Below, piece by piece: positions 38,801 to 50,800 of a stretch of DNA of 64,000 bases (the first letter of the stretch is position 1; the number at the start of each line of letters is the position of its first letter). The translations under genes were made by a program, and so were the position numbers. The notes beneath the pieces were generated by a model. The model did no database searches, was not told where the DNA came from, and saw nothing but the letters and a program-made list of their open reading frames with translations. Origin of the DNA: Girardinichthys multiradiatus (Eukaryota > Chordata > Actinopteri > Cyprinodontiformes > Goodeidae). The DNA lies in contig NC_061813.1 in the NCBI RefSeq assembly GCF_021462225.1, positions 23,460,442 to 23,524,441 of the forward strand, written 5' to 3'.

Positions 38801-41800
38801 ACCTTAATTGAATCATTTAGGTGTTTTAAAAGCTTTTAATTATGCCTTAAATTTAATTCCAAACAATACCATAGCAAGAAAAACAAAATAATGTTTTATA
38901 TGAAGTCAAATTTGATTATTTAAAATTATTTTCATTTTAGCTGATCTCTCTTTTTTTAATTGAAATTGAAAATTGTGTATTATCTTATCTTTATTAGTAT
39001 ATTAAGTCCATGGAAGCAGGTTGCAGTTATCAAGCCTTTTAAAATCTATCTGTGGATGCTTCTGTTCAGTCTGTGCTGCCCATTCAATGCCAAGTCAATC
39101 TATGTACTCCACATTTTTTTCAGGTGTACCACTCCAATTAAAAAGAGCGTATTACCTTTCTCCCACTTCTTTGAAGCAGATCTTTCAGCTCTGGAGTTGG
39201 TCTTCCCCTCTGTAAAACCTCCTGTTTTGGCTAAAAATCCAGTTAAGAAAGTACTTTTCCAGTTTTGAGAGGTATTTTAAATCAATGTACGGTTACAGGA
39301 CTTGTCAGTGAAAACGCCCTGACCTCTGCTCTGTGTAGCTGAAGAGTACATAGCGACGTGCTGGTAGCTGTCTGTGCCTGTCTGAGCGTTTTTGATCATA
39401 AAAATGTTGAAATCATACAGAAACATTATAGAACAGTCAAGTGGACAAATTGATTTTTCTCTTATCATTGTTAGTATTTTACCTGTCATTGCCTGACTGC
39501 ACATCACTGCAGTCCATGACTTTTTGTCCCAGGACAGTCTTTGTTGAAACACGGTTTGGGGAACACTGCTCTTGATGGATTATACCTGACAATCAACTCA
39601 GAAATTTATTTAGTCCCGAGATGATATATTGTCTTGTAAAACCTTCAAATTTTTAAATCTATCCTTTTACAAAGAGAGAGTCAATGTCATCATTTAAGGA
39701 CAGACCTGCACCACCAGCGCCGCGCCCTATCAGTCAGTAACTTTAATCAAACATGTTGAATGCTGAGATTTAGTAATACCAGGGCAAAGGTTCATCACTG
39801 TTAAGACATATGTTATTTAAAACCTTTCCTTCTGCAGTTTCAGTGCTTTGGTGTAGTTAAAAATCTGACTGAAAGGTAGTTAGGAGCTAGTTTGTTTAAA
39901 AATAGAAAAGTGAATTTGTGCATAAACTGCCTTTTCCACAATTTTATTTTTGGGCCTGTAATTTGTTATGGCTTTGGATTGTGGCTCTTTTAAAATAGAT
40001 TAATGCTCTGCAGGTTTGATCATTGCAGCCAGTAAAAACATTGTATATCCTCTGTGAAAGTGTGCTGACCTTTGTCAGGTCTAACAACATGACTGCAGAT
40101 GATGATTTTGGTTTTAAAACAGAAGCATTGATTACAGCGCTGTGGGTTCACAGTGCTGACAACACATATAGTGTTAGTGTTATGTTGCTGTAGACATGAT
40201 TAGGAGTGAAGGAAAGTAGGAAAAACTGATAAACCTCTAAACTGTTTCTCAGGATCTGAGAGTCTGATAAAATACCCCTTGGAAAAAAAGAACACAGCAG
40301 CTAATTTGCTATTTTAATGGCATTAAAGTTTTGAGAATTGTCCCTGAGTTCATGGGAAGACAGACTGAGCTAGGTACAGATCAGTTTTGTCATGTTTTAG
40401 TAGTGAAGGACTCAATTGCAGAGCAGAACAGAAATCTGGCTCAATGCTTTAATAGTAAAAACAAAAAAGCTTACAAAAACACAAATAAGAACCAAAACCG
40501 AACACTCAAGGATTATGACAAGTACTTGAAGAAAACCTATTACTGGCTGCAAAAGGATTGAGACTGGGGTGAATATTCACCTTCCAGCAAGACAACGAAC
40601 TAAAACATGGAACCGGGTCTAAAACGGAATGGTTAATATCAGGGGTGCCGCAGAGTTCTCTTGGTCAGCCCGTTCTGTCATTATGTAGCGTTTCTTTAAA
40701 CTCTGAGGAGGACACAACCACAGATTCAGGACAGCGTTTTAACAGATTTATTTTGTGAGGAAAAAGGAACAAGGCGAGACAGGGACCCAAGCAATGACAG
40801 CAGGAGACTGGTTCTTCTCTGGAAGGGAAGGTGACAAGGTTATGGATATCCCAGGAGAATTTCAAGGTGTTTTCTTTAAGAAGGGTTTGTTCAGGAACTT
40901 ACAGCCTGTGTGGTTGTGGTTTAGCTGGGGAGGTAAGTCTTTCCTCTGAGATGGAGGTTGGCAGGATGAGTGTGGTAGGCGGCAGTTTCCTTTCTTTCCT
41001 TTAGCTCTCAAGTGATGACTCAGTTTAAGCATTCCCACGTAGGACGGTGGACAGGCAGGTGACAACAGAAGTGAGGTTCTCCAAAAAAAACCTCACCCAA
41101 GCCAGGGCCAGAAGCTGAGAAGGCAGGGAGACTCGCGGTGGGAGATGAGGAACGAAACCTTGAAGCTCACTCAGAAAACAGATCACAGGACTAGGAGCCT
41201 TAAAAACCCATTAGGCAAGGTCTGGGGAAAAAGACAAGAGAAAATTCCGATTAGGTTCAGCAAAATGTATGCACAAGCACTGCACATCACGGTCAGTACC
41301 ACAAAAATGTAGCAACGGGCTGACATCTTCCTCCTGGTCTCAACTCCTTAAGAAGGCCAGTGATTAGGTCCTGATCAGCAGCACCTGCCAGGAAACGCTC
41401 TAGAGCAGAGGGTGGAAAGAAACACACACACACAAACACACACACACACACACACTGCGCACCAACACAGAGCACTGACATCGAGAGCAAATATCCTGCA
41501 AGTTTAAGATGCATTCCTTCTCCAACACACCTAAATTAAATGAATAAATTCCATTATTAACATATCATAGCAGCTCTTGAAGACTGGACATGGGCACCCC
41601 TGGTTTACATCAAAGCACATTCATGTGTTCGAATGGCCCAGTCCAGACCTAAATTAGGAATCTGTGGCAAGACTTTAAACATTCTATAAGCTTGAAATAC
41701 TGTTTGTACACTGAGAAGTTGGTAAACCAAAGTCAGATTAGTTGCTTGTGTGCACAAACTGCACAAACAGCCACAAACAGCCAATTAAGCTGATTCTGAT

Positions 41801-44800
41801 CTTGTATCCAATCTGACCGAGCTTGAGATATTCTACGTAGAGGTCTGCTCAAAGATTTCAGTCAAAGTTGGAAGAGATTTAACCCAAAAGAAAAAATAAA
41901 ACAAATACCAATGCACTGCAAAACGTTTGAGATTCTTATGTAAAATTTAAAAATATAAAATGTATCTGCCTGTGGTCTGTTATATCGCGCACATACACAC
42001 ACACGCGTGCACCAACATGTTTTTGTAAATCATATTTGTATGGAGATTTAAAGTTTTAGAAAGTATTTCTGTTCCTCTAAACCACACATTTGCTTTGATG
42101 ACAAAAATCTCCTGCAGAGTACTAACAAAAATAATCCACATCTGAACAATAAAATGCTCCACAACATCCTACGTACATATCTTGGGTACAAAAAGCAGGA
42201 GTGAATGTGCATGAGGGTACAATTACAAGCATTGACAAACACAATAACAGTCTGCTTACATTGATTTAAGCATCAGTCTTAGCCCACTTAAATCAAATAT
42301 CAAATACCAGAACAATAACTGATTGATTTTAGGAACTTCACAATCTTGCATTTGTGTGACGTGTTGGACGGATGTCTGGACTGACAGACTCAGAACTTTC
42401 TTTGAAAGCAATGGATAGAAAAGGAACAGCTCAGGAAGAAAAAAGCAGCATGAATGATAGATAAAATGGCTCAATAATATACACCTAGAAAGTGTAGCCA
42501 GTTTTGGAGACCAGACACAAAAACGTTTCTGTACATCTTTCTCCATCTTTGTGGTAATCAAAGAATGAAGTGCTGACTCTAAGGTGGCAAAATCTTCTCA
42601 TTGTGCATTCTACAGCCAAGGTCGGAGCCATTTTTCTTTTCCAATAGCTTCAATTTACATTTTTATTAGCTTACCTTAGAGATGATTAACTCTGGAATTT
42701 TGATTTAAAAAAATGGTCCATTGAGTCTCTTTATCTTGAATTCATGATGCAGTTACTGTTAAATCAATCGTATGCGCAATATTAAAGACCACAAACAATC
42801 TAGGACACAGGTCTACTGGAAGTCACACCCTGTGGCTCTTTCAAATGGATCCCGTGATCCTGAGGCTCTCAGGCTCCATGATGAGGAAAGACATGAAAGA
42901 TCCAATCACGGGACGATGAGAAAGCAAAACATTTATGAACTCTGCAGAAAGTAGACTGAACTGAAGTAGATTCATCATAAACTAGCCAAAGGTAATGTAA
43001 CTTTAGTAGACTTGGCTAAAACTGAATGCTATCAAAGCTGGAAAAAGGAATGAAGAAAGTTTTGCACGGTGGTGGCAGCATCATTCTGTCAGGTTGCTTT
43101 TCTTTAACAGAACCAGGGATTATTCCCATAAAGTTTTTTTGTGTCTGTATGCAATATAGTCTTTAGGTTATTTTGTTATTAGACAAACAATTCTTTGTCC
43201 GCAAGGACACCTACATGCGGCCCCATGCAGGTATAAAAATTACTTTGTCTAATAACAAAAGAACCTAAAGATTATATAGGAGCAAGGAAGTTAGTCTAAG
43301 TTGCTGGAAAAATGGATGAAGATAAATAAAAGGCAATCCTGAAACAAAACCTGTCAGGGGCAGTGGAAGTTTGGACTTTGGGTGAATGAACATGCACGGA
43401 AGTCCATTACATTCTAGACGGTGGGATAATTTATACAAAAACCTGCAGTTTGGTTACAGTAATAAAAAAAAACCTGACTGAAATCTGTCTGACATATTTC
43501 CATTTTTTTTAGTCTGCTATATCCTACTTATTGAAACTCTGTTTATCTCCGAACTAAGCCTTAAAACTCTCTGGACAAATCACAGAAAAAACATTTCATT
43601 TGCCTGTTTTTTTTTGTTTTTTTTAACCACAGATGATCCTTTGGTGTGCTCCATTTCTAACCCTGACTTTGTGATTTACTCATCCGTGGTTTCCTTCTAC
43701 CTGCCGTTCATCGTCACTCTGCTGGTCTATATCCGGATCTACGTCTTTCTCAGGATGAGACGGAAAAGGACCACCTTTGGACAGGCCAGTGGAAAAGTGC
43801 AGCCTGGCTCCACTCAGCCTTCAATGGTAAGTTTAATACATTCTTTTCCTTTTGTTTTTTATATATTTTTTTCTTTAGCAGAGCTTTGGGACAATGGTAT
43901 TCAGATAGACAGTGAATAAAGTATTCATAAATAAATCTTTATTTAATAGCAAGGGAATATTGTTTGATGTCTTGATTAAATAAGTCTTTAACTCCTGACC
44001 TTGTCAAAAGGAGCCTCAGTGGCATTTGAGACAAAATTCACTCATGAATATTTTAATTCACTCATTAACCTTCATTTTTATTCATAACCCATTGATGACC
44101 TATTAAACTACCTTATTTATTAAGAGCTATTTAAAATAAGCAACTGCAGACTTACAACATCTTGAAGGACTGTTTCTCTATCATTTACACATTCTTTTGT
44201 ATTTATGTTGATCTTAAATTGTTAAATTAAAACCACAAACAAAAATAGATATTTTTGAAGTTTGCTTCAAGCCTGGCAGGGGAGACAGCAAACATTTGGG
44301 AGAAGGTGCAATGAGATCCAAATTGAACTTTTCGGCCTCCATGCACACTCAAATCCCACAATAAAATATGGTGGTAGCACCATAATGTTTGGTGGATGCT
44401 TTTTGCAGCTTGGGGGAAGCTGGTTAAAGTCTATGGGAGGATGGTTGGACTTAAATACAATGCAGTCCTGGAAAAAAACTGGAATTTTTAAAACCCGGAG
44501 GTGCATTGTGAGACAGTGGGTTAGACACTTTGATAGTTAAACCTCCATTTAGACCTTGCACATTAGAGGCTGACATTTTTTCGGGAATCCCACAGGTCAC
44601 GGGATTCCCATGGGATGGGAGACAGCATTAGTAAAGATCACGTGATTGGGACAGTACAGGATAAAAAATGAACGGGAGCAGACGGGAGCGGGAGATAACC
44701 AATAGGAGGATCAATTGTCTTTGGAAATGTAAAACCGAGACTTTCTTATAAACTTTGAGAAAGAAAACTTGGCTTGACGCCGCCATTGTGTCGTTTTTTT

Positions 44801-47800
44801 TCCAAGAAGCCTATACTATAATGCGAGTCAAACGAACTACAGGACCCACAAGCCAACCGTGCTTCTGATCAATGTTTTCCACCTGCTTCAGAATGGAGGG
44901 AGCAAACGCAGGTGGAGAACTGGACGTGGTAAAATTGGATTTGCAACGTAAAGTCAGAAGTAAGGACTTATCTATTAAACTCATAGAGCTGACAGGAAAG
45001 TCGCAAATATTACTGAACTTCAGGACAGTTGAATATAGCGGTGTTAACACGCATATGCTGCTTGTAAAACGTGTTTAGTCGTAATCAAGTTCACCAGTGA
45101 TTAAGGGACACTTGTAAGACAAATTCTGGATTGAATCAGCCCTGCATCTCTTTATTCGTCAAACCAAAAGTACCATCATGTGTCAAGTCTCATCTGACCA
45201 ACAAAATTGCTGCATGTGCAGGAAAGATTTAAAAGCCTTTGCCACAGTAGAGGGGAAAGGTATGGAGCCCGTGAGGGGACATGGGGAAATTTATTTATTT
45301 TGCGTCCCCACACAATACTTTTGCGTTCGCTCACAAAAGTTGTTAATCACCTTGAGAAAGCTGTGTATTTTGGAACAGTTGCACAGATGACAAACTGCTC
45401 ACAAAACAAACAACATGATATGGCATTGATATGGTTTATTTGTCATATACAGGTTAACATGCACCCAACAATGCGATTAATTGCTTAGGATAAGAAGAAT
45501 TGTTCAAATCACGATTAAAAACAAAAGCACTAATGGCGTCCAAAAAAAAAAAAGTACACATCATGCAGCAGCAATAAGCAAATAAAGTGTCAGAGATGTG
45601 GTTTCGTGCAGTGTTATTGTCCAGAGTTCAGTAGTTTGACACCTTGTGGATAAAAACTGTCTTTTAGTCTGATTGAAGATCCTTTTATTTAAGGCCGATT
45701 TTAAAATAAAACTCAATAAATCTCAAAAACGGGTGTAATGTTTGTTCCATTTTTGCAGTTATCTGGTTTGGAAACTATTCCACAAAGTATTGCGAGATAA
45801 CCCAAAGACTATTGCGTGGGAACGCAAAAGAAATTCCCCCATGTCCCCTCGCAGGCTCCGTAGAAAGGCTTCATCAAGGGCAGATATTAAATAAATATGT
45901 TGTGAAATAGAAAAAAATTGAATGTACCATTAAATGTACAATTTATTTTAATACATCATTAAATATTAAGTGTACCACTAATTATGTCAGGTCGTCTTTA
46001 AAATTATACTTAATTATTCAGTGGCACATTTAATTGCATTATAGTCCATTTCATGATATAATGGTACATTTATTGTTTTTTAATGATGTATTAAATAAAT
46101 AAATGGTACCTTTAATTTAATGGCACATTTAATGTTACATTTCCTTCGTGTTACATTTACTTCATTTATGGGACATTCACAACATTTATTTATTTAATGA
46201 TGATTTTATTGTATTAATTTTGTCCAGTTTGACCCTCTATTCTTGATGCCTGTATAGGAGGTCATGTCAGAATTTGAATCAGGTGTGCTGGAGCAGACAC
46301 ACATCTAAAACTTGTAGGGAAGGGGTCCCTGAGGACCAGGACTGTGAACCATTCAGGTACAGTTTCTAAATTGTGAAGCTAATGCCTTTTTGCACTTTTG
46401 TTCACCAAGTACAGTTCTCTTGCTAAGTGCATTTCTCTTTCGTTTCAGCAATTTGAAACATAAAAGTAATGTCATTGTTCAAAGGAAACAATCACTTAAT
46501 AAATGAGTAAAATACAACTATGCACATTTTGTTTATTCAGCTAAGATAGGCATGGTCTGTTTCCTTGTTTGATATTTTATTATTTCTTCATTATTATTCT
46601 TTTTACTTTAACTGGCCTTTACTACAACTAAAAACAAGGACTTAACTGGTCCTTCAAACAAAGAAATTGCCAAAAGACTAAATGAAGAAAACAAAAATGG
46701 GAGTGGCACAGGAGTGGGAGTCGTTCTGAATGGGCGCGGGATGGGAGTGGGAGTCAATTTACCAGGAGTGGGATGGGACAGGATTTGTTTTGTTATGCTG
46801 GCCTGGGATTGGGATGGGACAAGACATTTTTCTGTGGGAGCGGGATGGGACAGGAGAGAAAATCAACTCCCGTGTCACCCTTTATTGCACATTTCCAGAC
46901 AGCCCTGCGATGGACTGGCAACCTGTCCAGGGTGTACCCCGCCTCCCGCCCATAGACTGCTGGAGATAGGCACCAGCTTCCCCGTGACCCACTATGGAAG
47001 AAGAGTTAGAAAATGACTGACTGACTGACTGACCGTTCCAGACAGCGAACTTGTGTTAAGATATTTTATTGATCTAAAAATGAGGAAGCAACCAGATGAA
47101 ATTCTGATCAGATATCCAGTGCAAAAATGTTGGGACATTGGATGTTTCTCGTTATTCCTGCGCTTATCCTCCCTGTCTCAGATCTCTATGTGTGATAATG
47201 TTTGTTTTTGTCTAAAATGCAAAGATTCTGTCGAAGTAAGACCAGCAATACTGTCATAGAATAATGTTATTCCCCTTTCACACTAGATTGAGATCACTCT
47301 ACAGGCTTCAGGATATCCCAGATCGGTAGTAAGTTGCAGAACCACAACAAATTTGAAAAAAATTAAAAATAACATATTTCAGTGTAAAGGCCTTGATAAC
47401 CTTCTGCCCTCTCAGTTGTAAACTTATTGGTGTTTTCCCTGCTGCTTTTTGGGCAATGATATCAGATTGATTCCACCACTGGCATAACATTTGCACAGGG
47501 ATGTTTTCCTATAATCTATTGAATTAACCAACATGTTTGGGAGGTTTCTGCAACCCTATCATTAGTTTCATTACCATTAGTTCAGAGAAAGCACCATCAG
47601 TATTTTTATCAGCAGCACCAGCCCACTTGTCGCTGGGTCCAGGACTCGAACCTGGGACAGTCGCACCAAGGACTACAGCCTATGTACATGGTCGCGCACT
47701 TAACCCCTACACCACCAGTGCCATGCCCAGCAATGTAAACCAGGAGCAATACTCTGAATGTATCTCAGCAAGTGCAATACAAAGGAAATATGAACATAAA

Positions 47801-50800
47801 ATACAAACACATCCTTATTGTTAACATGATCCCTACCTTTTTCATTGACAGCTTCAGAAATACATTTATTTATTTGAAATGTTGATTGGAAAATTCATAA
47901 ACTTCCTTAGTATCCCAGCATCAAACCTATCTGTGCAATCTGGAGGTGTGTGTGCTCTCCTCACCTGTGAGCCTAAAAGAGCATGAGCATAGCACTTTTT
48001 TTACGCAAGATCCTTTCTGTTGGACGTAGTGACAGGTCTAATCACATGGCATATGCAGTGCCAAAAGCATTAGAATAAATTACTTGGAGCGCTGCCAGCC
48101 AAGTATGGGCTGGATTAGGTTGCAACCTTGATATGGACCAGTCTCACAAATTCTGTAATGACCAAGCTAAGCTGGTGCGTGCATACATCAATGATGAGCT
48201 AGCACCACTGCAGCTAGCCTCCTTCACATGCTACAACCTCTTTAATGAACAATCAGAGTCTCCCAATGGAAGCTTTGTGAATCCACAAAACAGTGTGGAA
48301 ATTCTCACAGTCCATTATGTGTCCATCATGTTTTTTCTAATAAAATACAAGCAATAAAATAAAATATGCATTGTAATGGAAACACTGCTTTTCTAATATA
48401 CAGCATAGATACTTTTCTGACCTTACAGCTGCTTCAAGGGTGTTTTAATCACCCTCCATCTGGTCTTCAGCAACTATTCTGCCATCCTGAACATAATACC
48501 CACAAATGGGACATGTAGCCTCTTAAGTTTGCATTTCTGTATTTATAGAAATAAACACCTAATACAGTAAATAGTGCATAAAATATAGAAAATGTTGAAG
48601 TAAAATTGGCAAATTAAGGGTGATTAAAAAACTATTAAAACCCACTATGTAAAAGCTCTTGGTCTGAAATGTAGAAAGTTTTAGAAATAATTTTCAGATA
48701 AAAGAGTTCAAAAGGGATGTCAAGTAGATCTCTGCAACATAAAATTATCAGGGTGAGATCAGACTGCTGTAATTCTGTGTAAGGCAGCTTTGTAAATGAA
48801 AGTGAAGGGTTCAGAAGAACAAGGGTTAGAGAGGAAATGTAAATGTAAATCGCAGTTTATGAGCACTGGACACGGCTGTCTGTCCAAATAAAGCTTTAGT
48901 TAAATAAATTGGCTCGTCAAGTTAAAAATAGTATGTTTAATCAAGAGGGATGTGGTAATGTGCTGGCCTCTGACTTTGAGCTAATTTATACTAAAATGTG
49001 CACACACCCACGACATTAAAAACAGTAATTTAATGGTCTGTTCACAATGTTGGTTTGTTGGCAGTCAAGATCTGAGCCATTTCAACCAATCTATGATGCC
49101 TGGATGACTGTTAGATGATCTACACAGCTTAACCTTCAGTCAGTTATGCTGCAAAATTAAATATACTATAACAGTCAAAGAAAAGACAAAATGGGCCAAG
49201 TATTAGGCTCACTCCTGTTGCACAATTATATGTTTAAGCTATTTAATATTTAATTAAACGTTTGGTCTATCAAGTATTGTCCTATGAATACCAGCCCAAT
49301 ATGGTGGTGGTATTAGAACAATAGACGAAAGAGTTATTCGAGCACTGGCATTATCAAAACAGCAAACTCTGCAGACATATGTAATAAATCCTCAACAACG
49401 TCTCTTCAAAATATAAGAATGTGTTGGAATCATCCATTTTGGTCGCACAGTGGAACATGCGCTGCTCAACAGACATCGCAGACATCACCGGGATTATAAA
49501 CCTGCCGAGGGGGAAATTTCGTTGCCATTTTCAGCGTGTCTCACAGGACAGTGCATCGGAGGCGCATATCTGGAGAGACAAAAGCTCGCAGGGGAACTTT
49601 TGCTCCACAAGGCCTTTCCCGGAAGAGCTTGAAAGCTGGAAATCTGTCTGATACAAGAAGGTCAGCAGATTTATTCGCCGATCGGTGCAGGTGAAAAACT
49701 CACAGAGGTCTTATTTCCAAGAAGATGAATTTCCTCCTTGTTGATTCAGTCGACTAAACGGTTCTTCATATTTTCCCCTCCTGGACAGACGAGAAGTTAC
49801 CGTTTTTTTTCTTGAGGTGATCATGGACGCGTGATCCCCCCCCCCCCCTCATTTTTCTTCAGACCTGACCCATCCTCAACCAGAGAAGAGAAGGAATCAA
49901 CGTCAAAGTAATTTTGTTCTTTTTATATTAAACCAGATAGGTGCATTTTAGAGGTCTGGCCAGGATAAGGGATAGTGAAGGTGATTTAGAATCACCAGTA
50001 GTTAATCTAAGGTATTAACTTGTTGCATGCAATACTGATTGAAGTGTTTTATGCTGAGTGGTGTTTTGATTTCCTGCGCAAGCGCTGCTGAATCGTGCAT
50101 GTTCGTGTTTTGCTTGGCCGATCCCAAATCAGCCAGGAGTTAGAAGTTGGACTTTTAAAAGTTTTTTATTCAAAGCAACTGTGGTCTGGGCCTCGCCGAC
50201 CAGTCTTTTGTTCCAGTTTTATTACTAGAGTTTTTCCACTGAGTTCCCGCCTCAGAGTTTTATGACTCTTTGTTCGAGATTTGGGGCAATCAGCTGGTAG
50301 AGGCTAAAGGGGCGTGGCCTCACCGTTTTATCAGCTTATTGCTGCAATCGAGACATCAGCAGCAGGAGGGTTTCTCTTTCCATTTAACCCAAATTGCACA
50401 TTTTGTCCATAAAACTGCTGGTTTGATCTTCATAGACACTAAATGCGCATATATTTTTCTTTTATTATTATTGTTAGGTAGTCAATCTTATCCCCTTTGT
50501 GTAGAATAGTGCTTGTTAGTTAGGTGAAGGTTTTTGGACCAGAAAAATGGTATATCAGAATGGTATATCAGTATATCAGACTGGGATTTATTTGGCTTCA
50601 ATAAATCTTCATATATATAATTGAGAGAAGCGTTTGTGTGTCTTTCCTGCAAGGGAGATTTATCTGTCAAAACAAGGTCGAAGTTCCCCAGCTTTCAGTG
50701 AAGCCGTTGAATAAACTGTGACAGTTTGTGGTTTTGGTTAATAATTTGTAATTATTAAAGAGATTTGAGCCCATAATCACAACACCAGAGGACATCTCTG

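Larger units (their letters stand above)
40515..41985 (+). mobile_element. Decayed Tc1-like transposon split by a hAT insertion
   Basis: Transposase-derived text on the plus strand includes ACTTGAAGAAAACCT, the CCAGCAAGACAACGA (QQDN) region before the insertion and GAATGGCCCAGTCCAGACC (the SPDLN region) after it. Stops and indels are frequent, so it is dead. The outer ends are approximate. Confidence 0.62.
37630..43632 (+). other. drd3: drd3 intron 4, 6.0 kb
   Basis: Holds the composite repeat at 37690, a possible short hAT-like element at 38298-39568, the Tc1 copy split by a hAT insertion (40515-41985) and another Tc1 relic (42745-43500). No exon-like segment was found; 39570-40510 and 41990-42740 have no recognised content. 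Confidence 0.7.
44564..46884. mobile_element. hAT-type DNA transposon with exact 8-bp target duplication
   Basis: The 8-bp TTGCACAT occurs at 44556-44563 and again at 46885-46892. The element ends are TAGAGGCTGACA and, inverted, TAAAGGGTGACA (10 of 12 match). An 8-bp duplication and short terminal repeats are diagnostic of hAT elements. Both ends carry many GGGATGGGA-like motifs (44615-44700 and 46700-46860), which may be subterminal transposase-binding repeats. No full transposase frame survives; an open stretch at 44872-45078 could be a remnant. A second inverted-repeat element and an AT-rich palindromic block lie inside. Confidence 0.78.

Noticed and set aside
47605..47735. A functional tRNA gene
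   Set aside because: A-box and B-box are present but spacing and flanks do not allow a cloverleaf; it fits a SINE instead.
49421..49651. 76-codon open frame in the CpG-rich island
   Set aside because: An overlapping frame is equally open, no domain is seen and no splice link to drd3 keeps a sensible protein. Kept only as part of the island finding.
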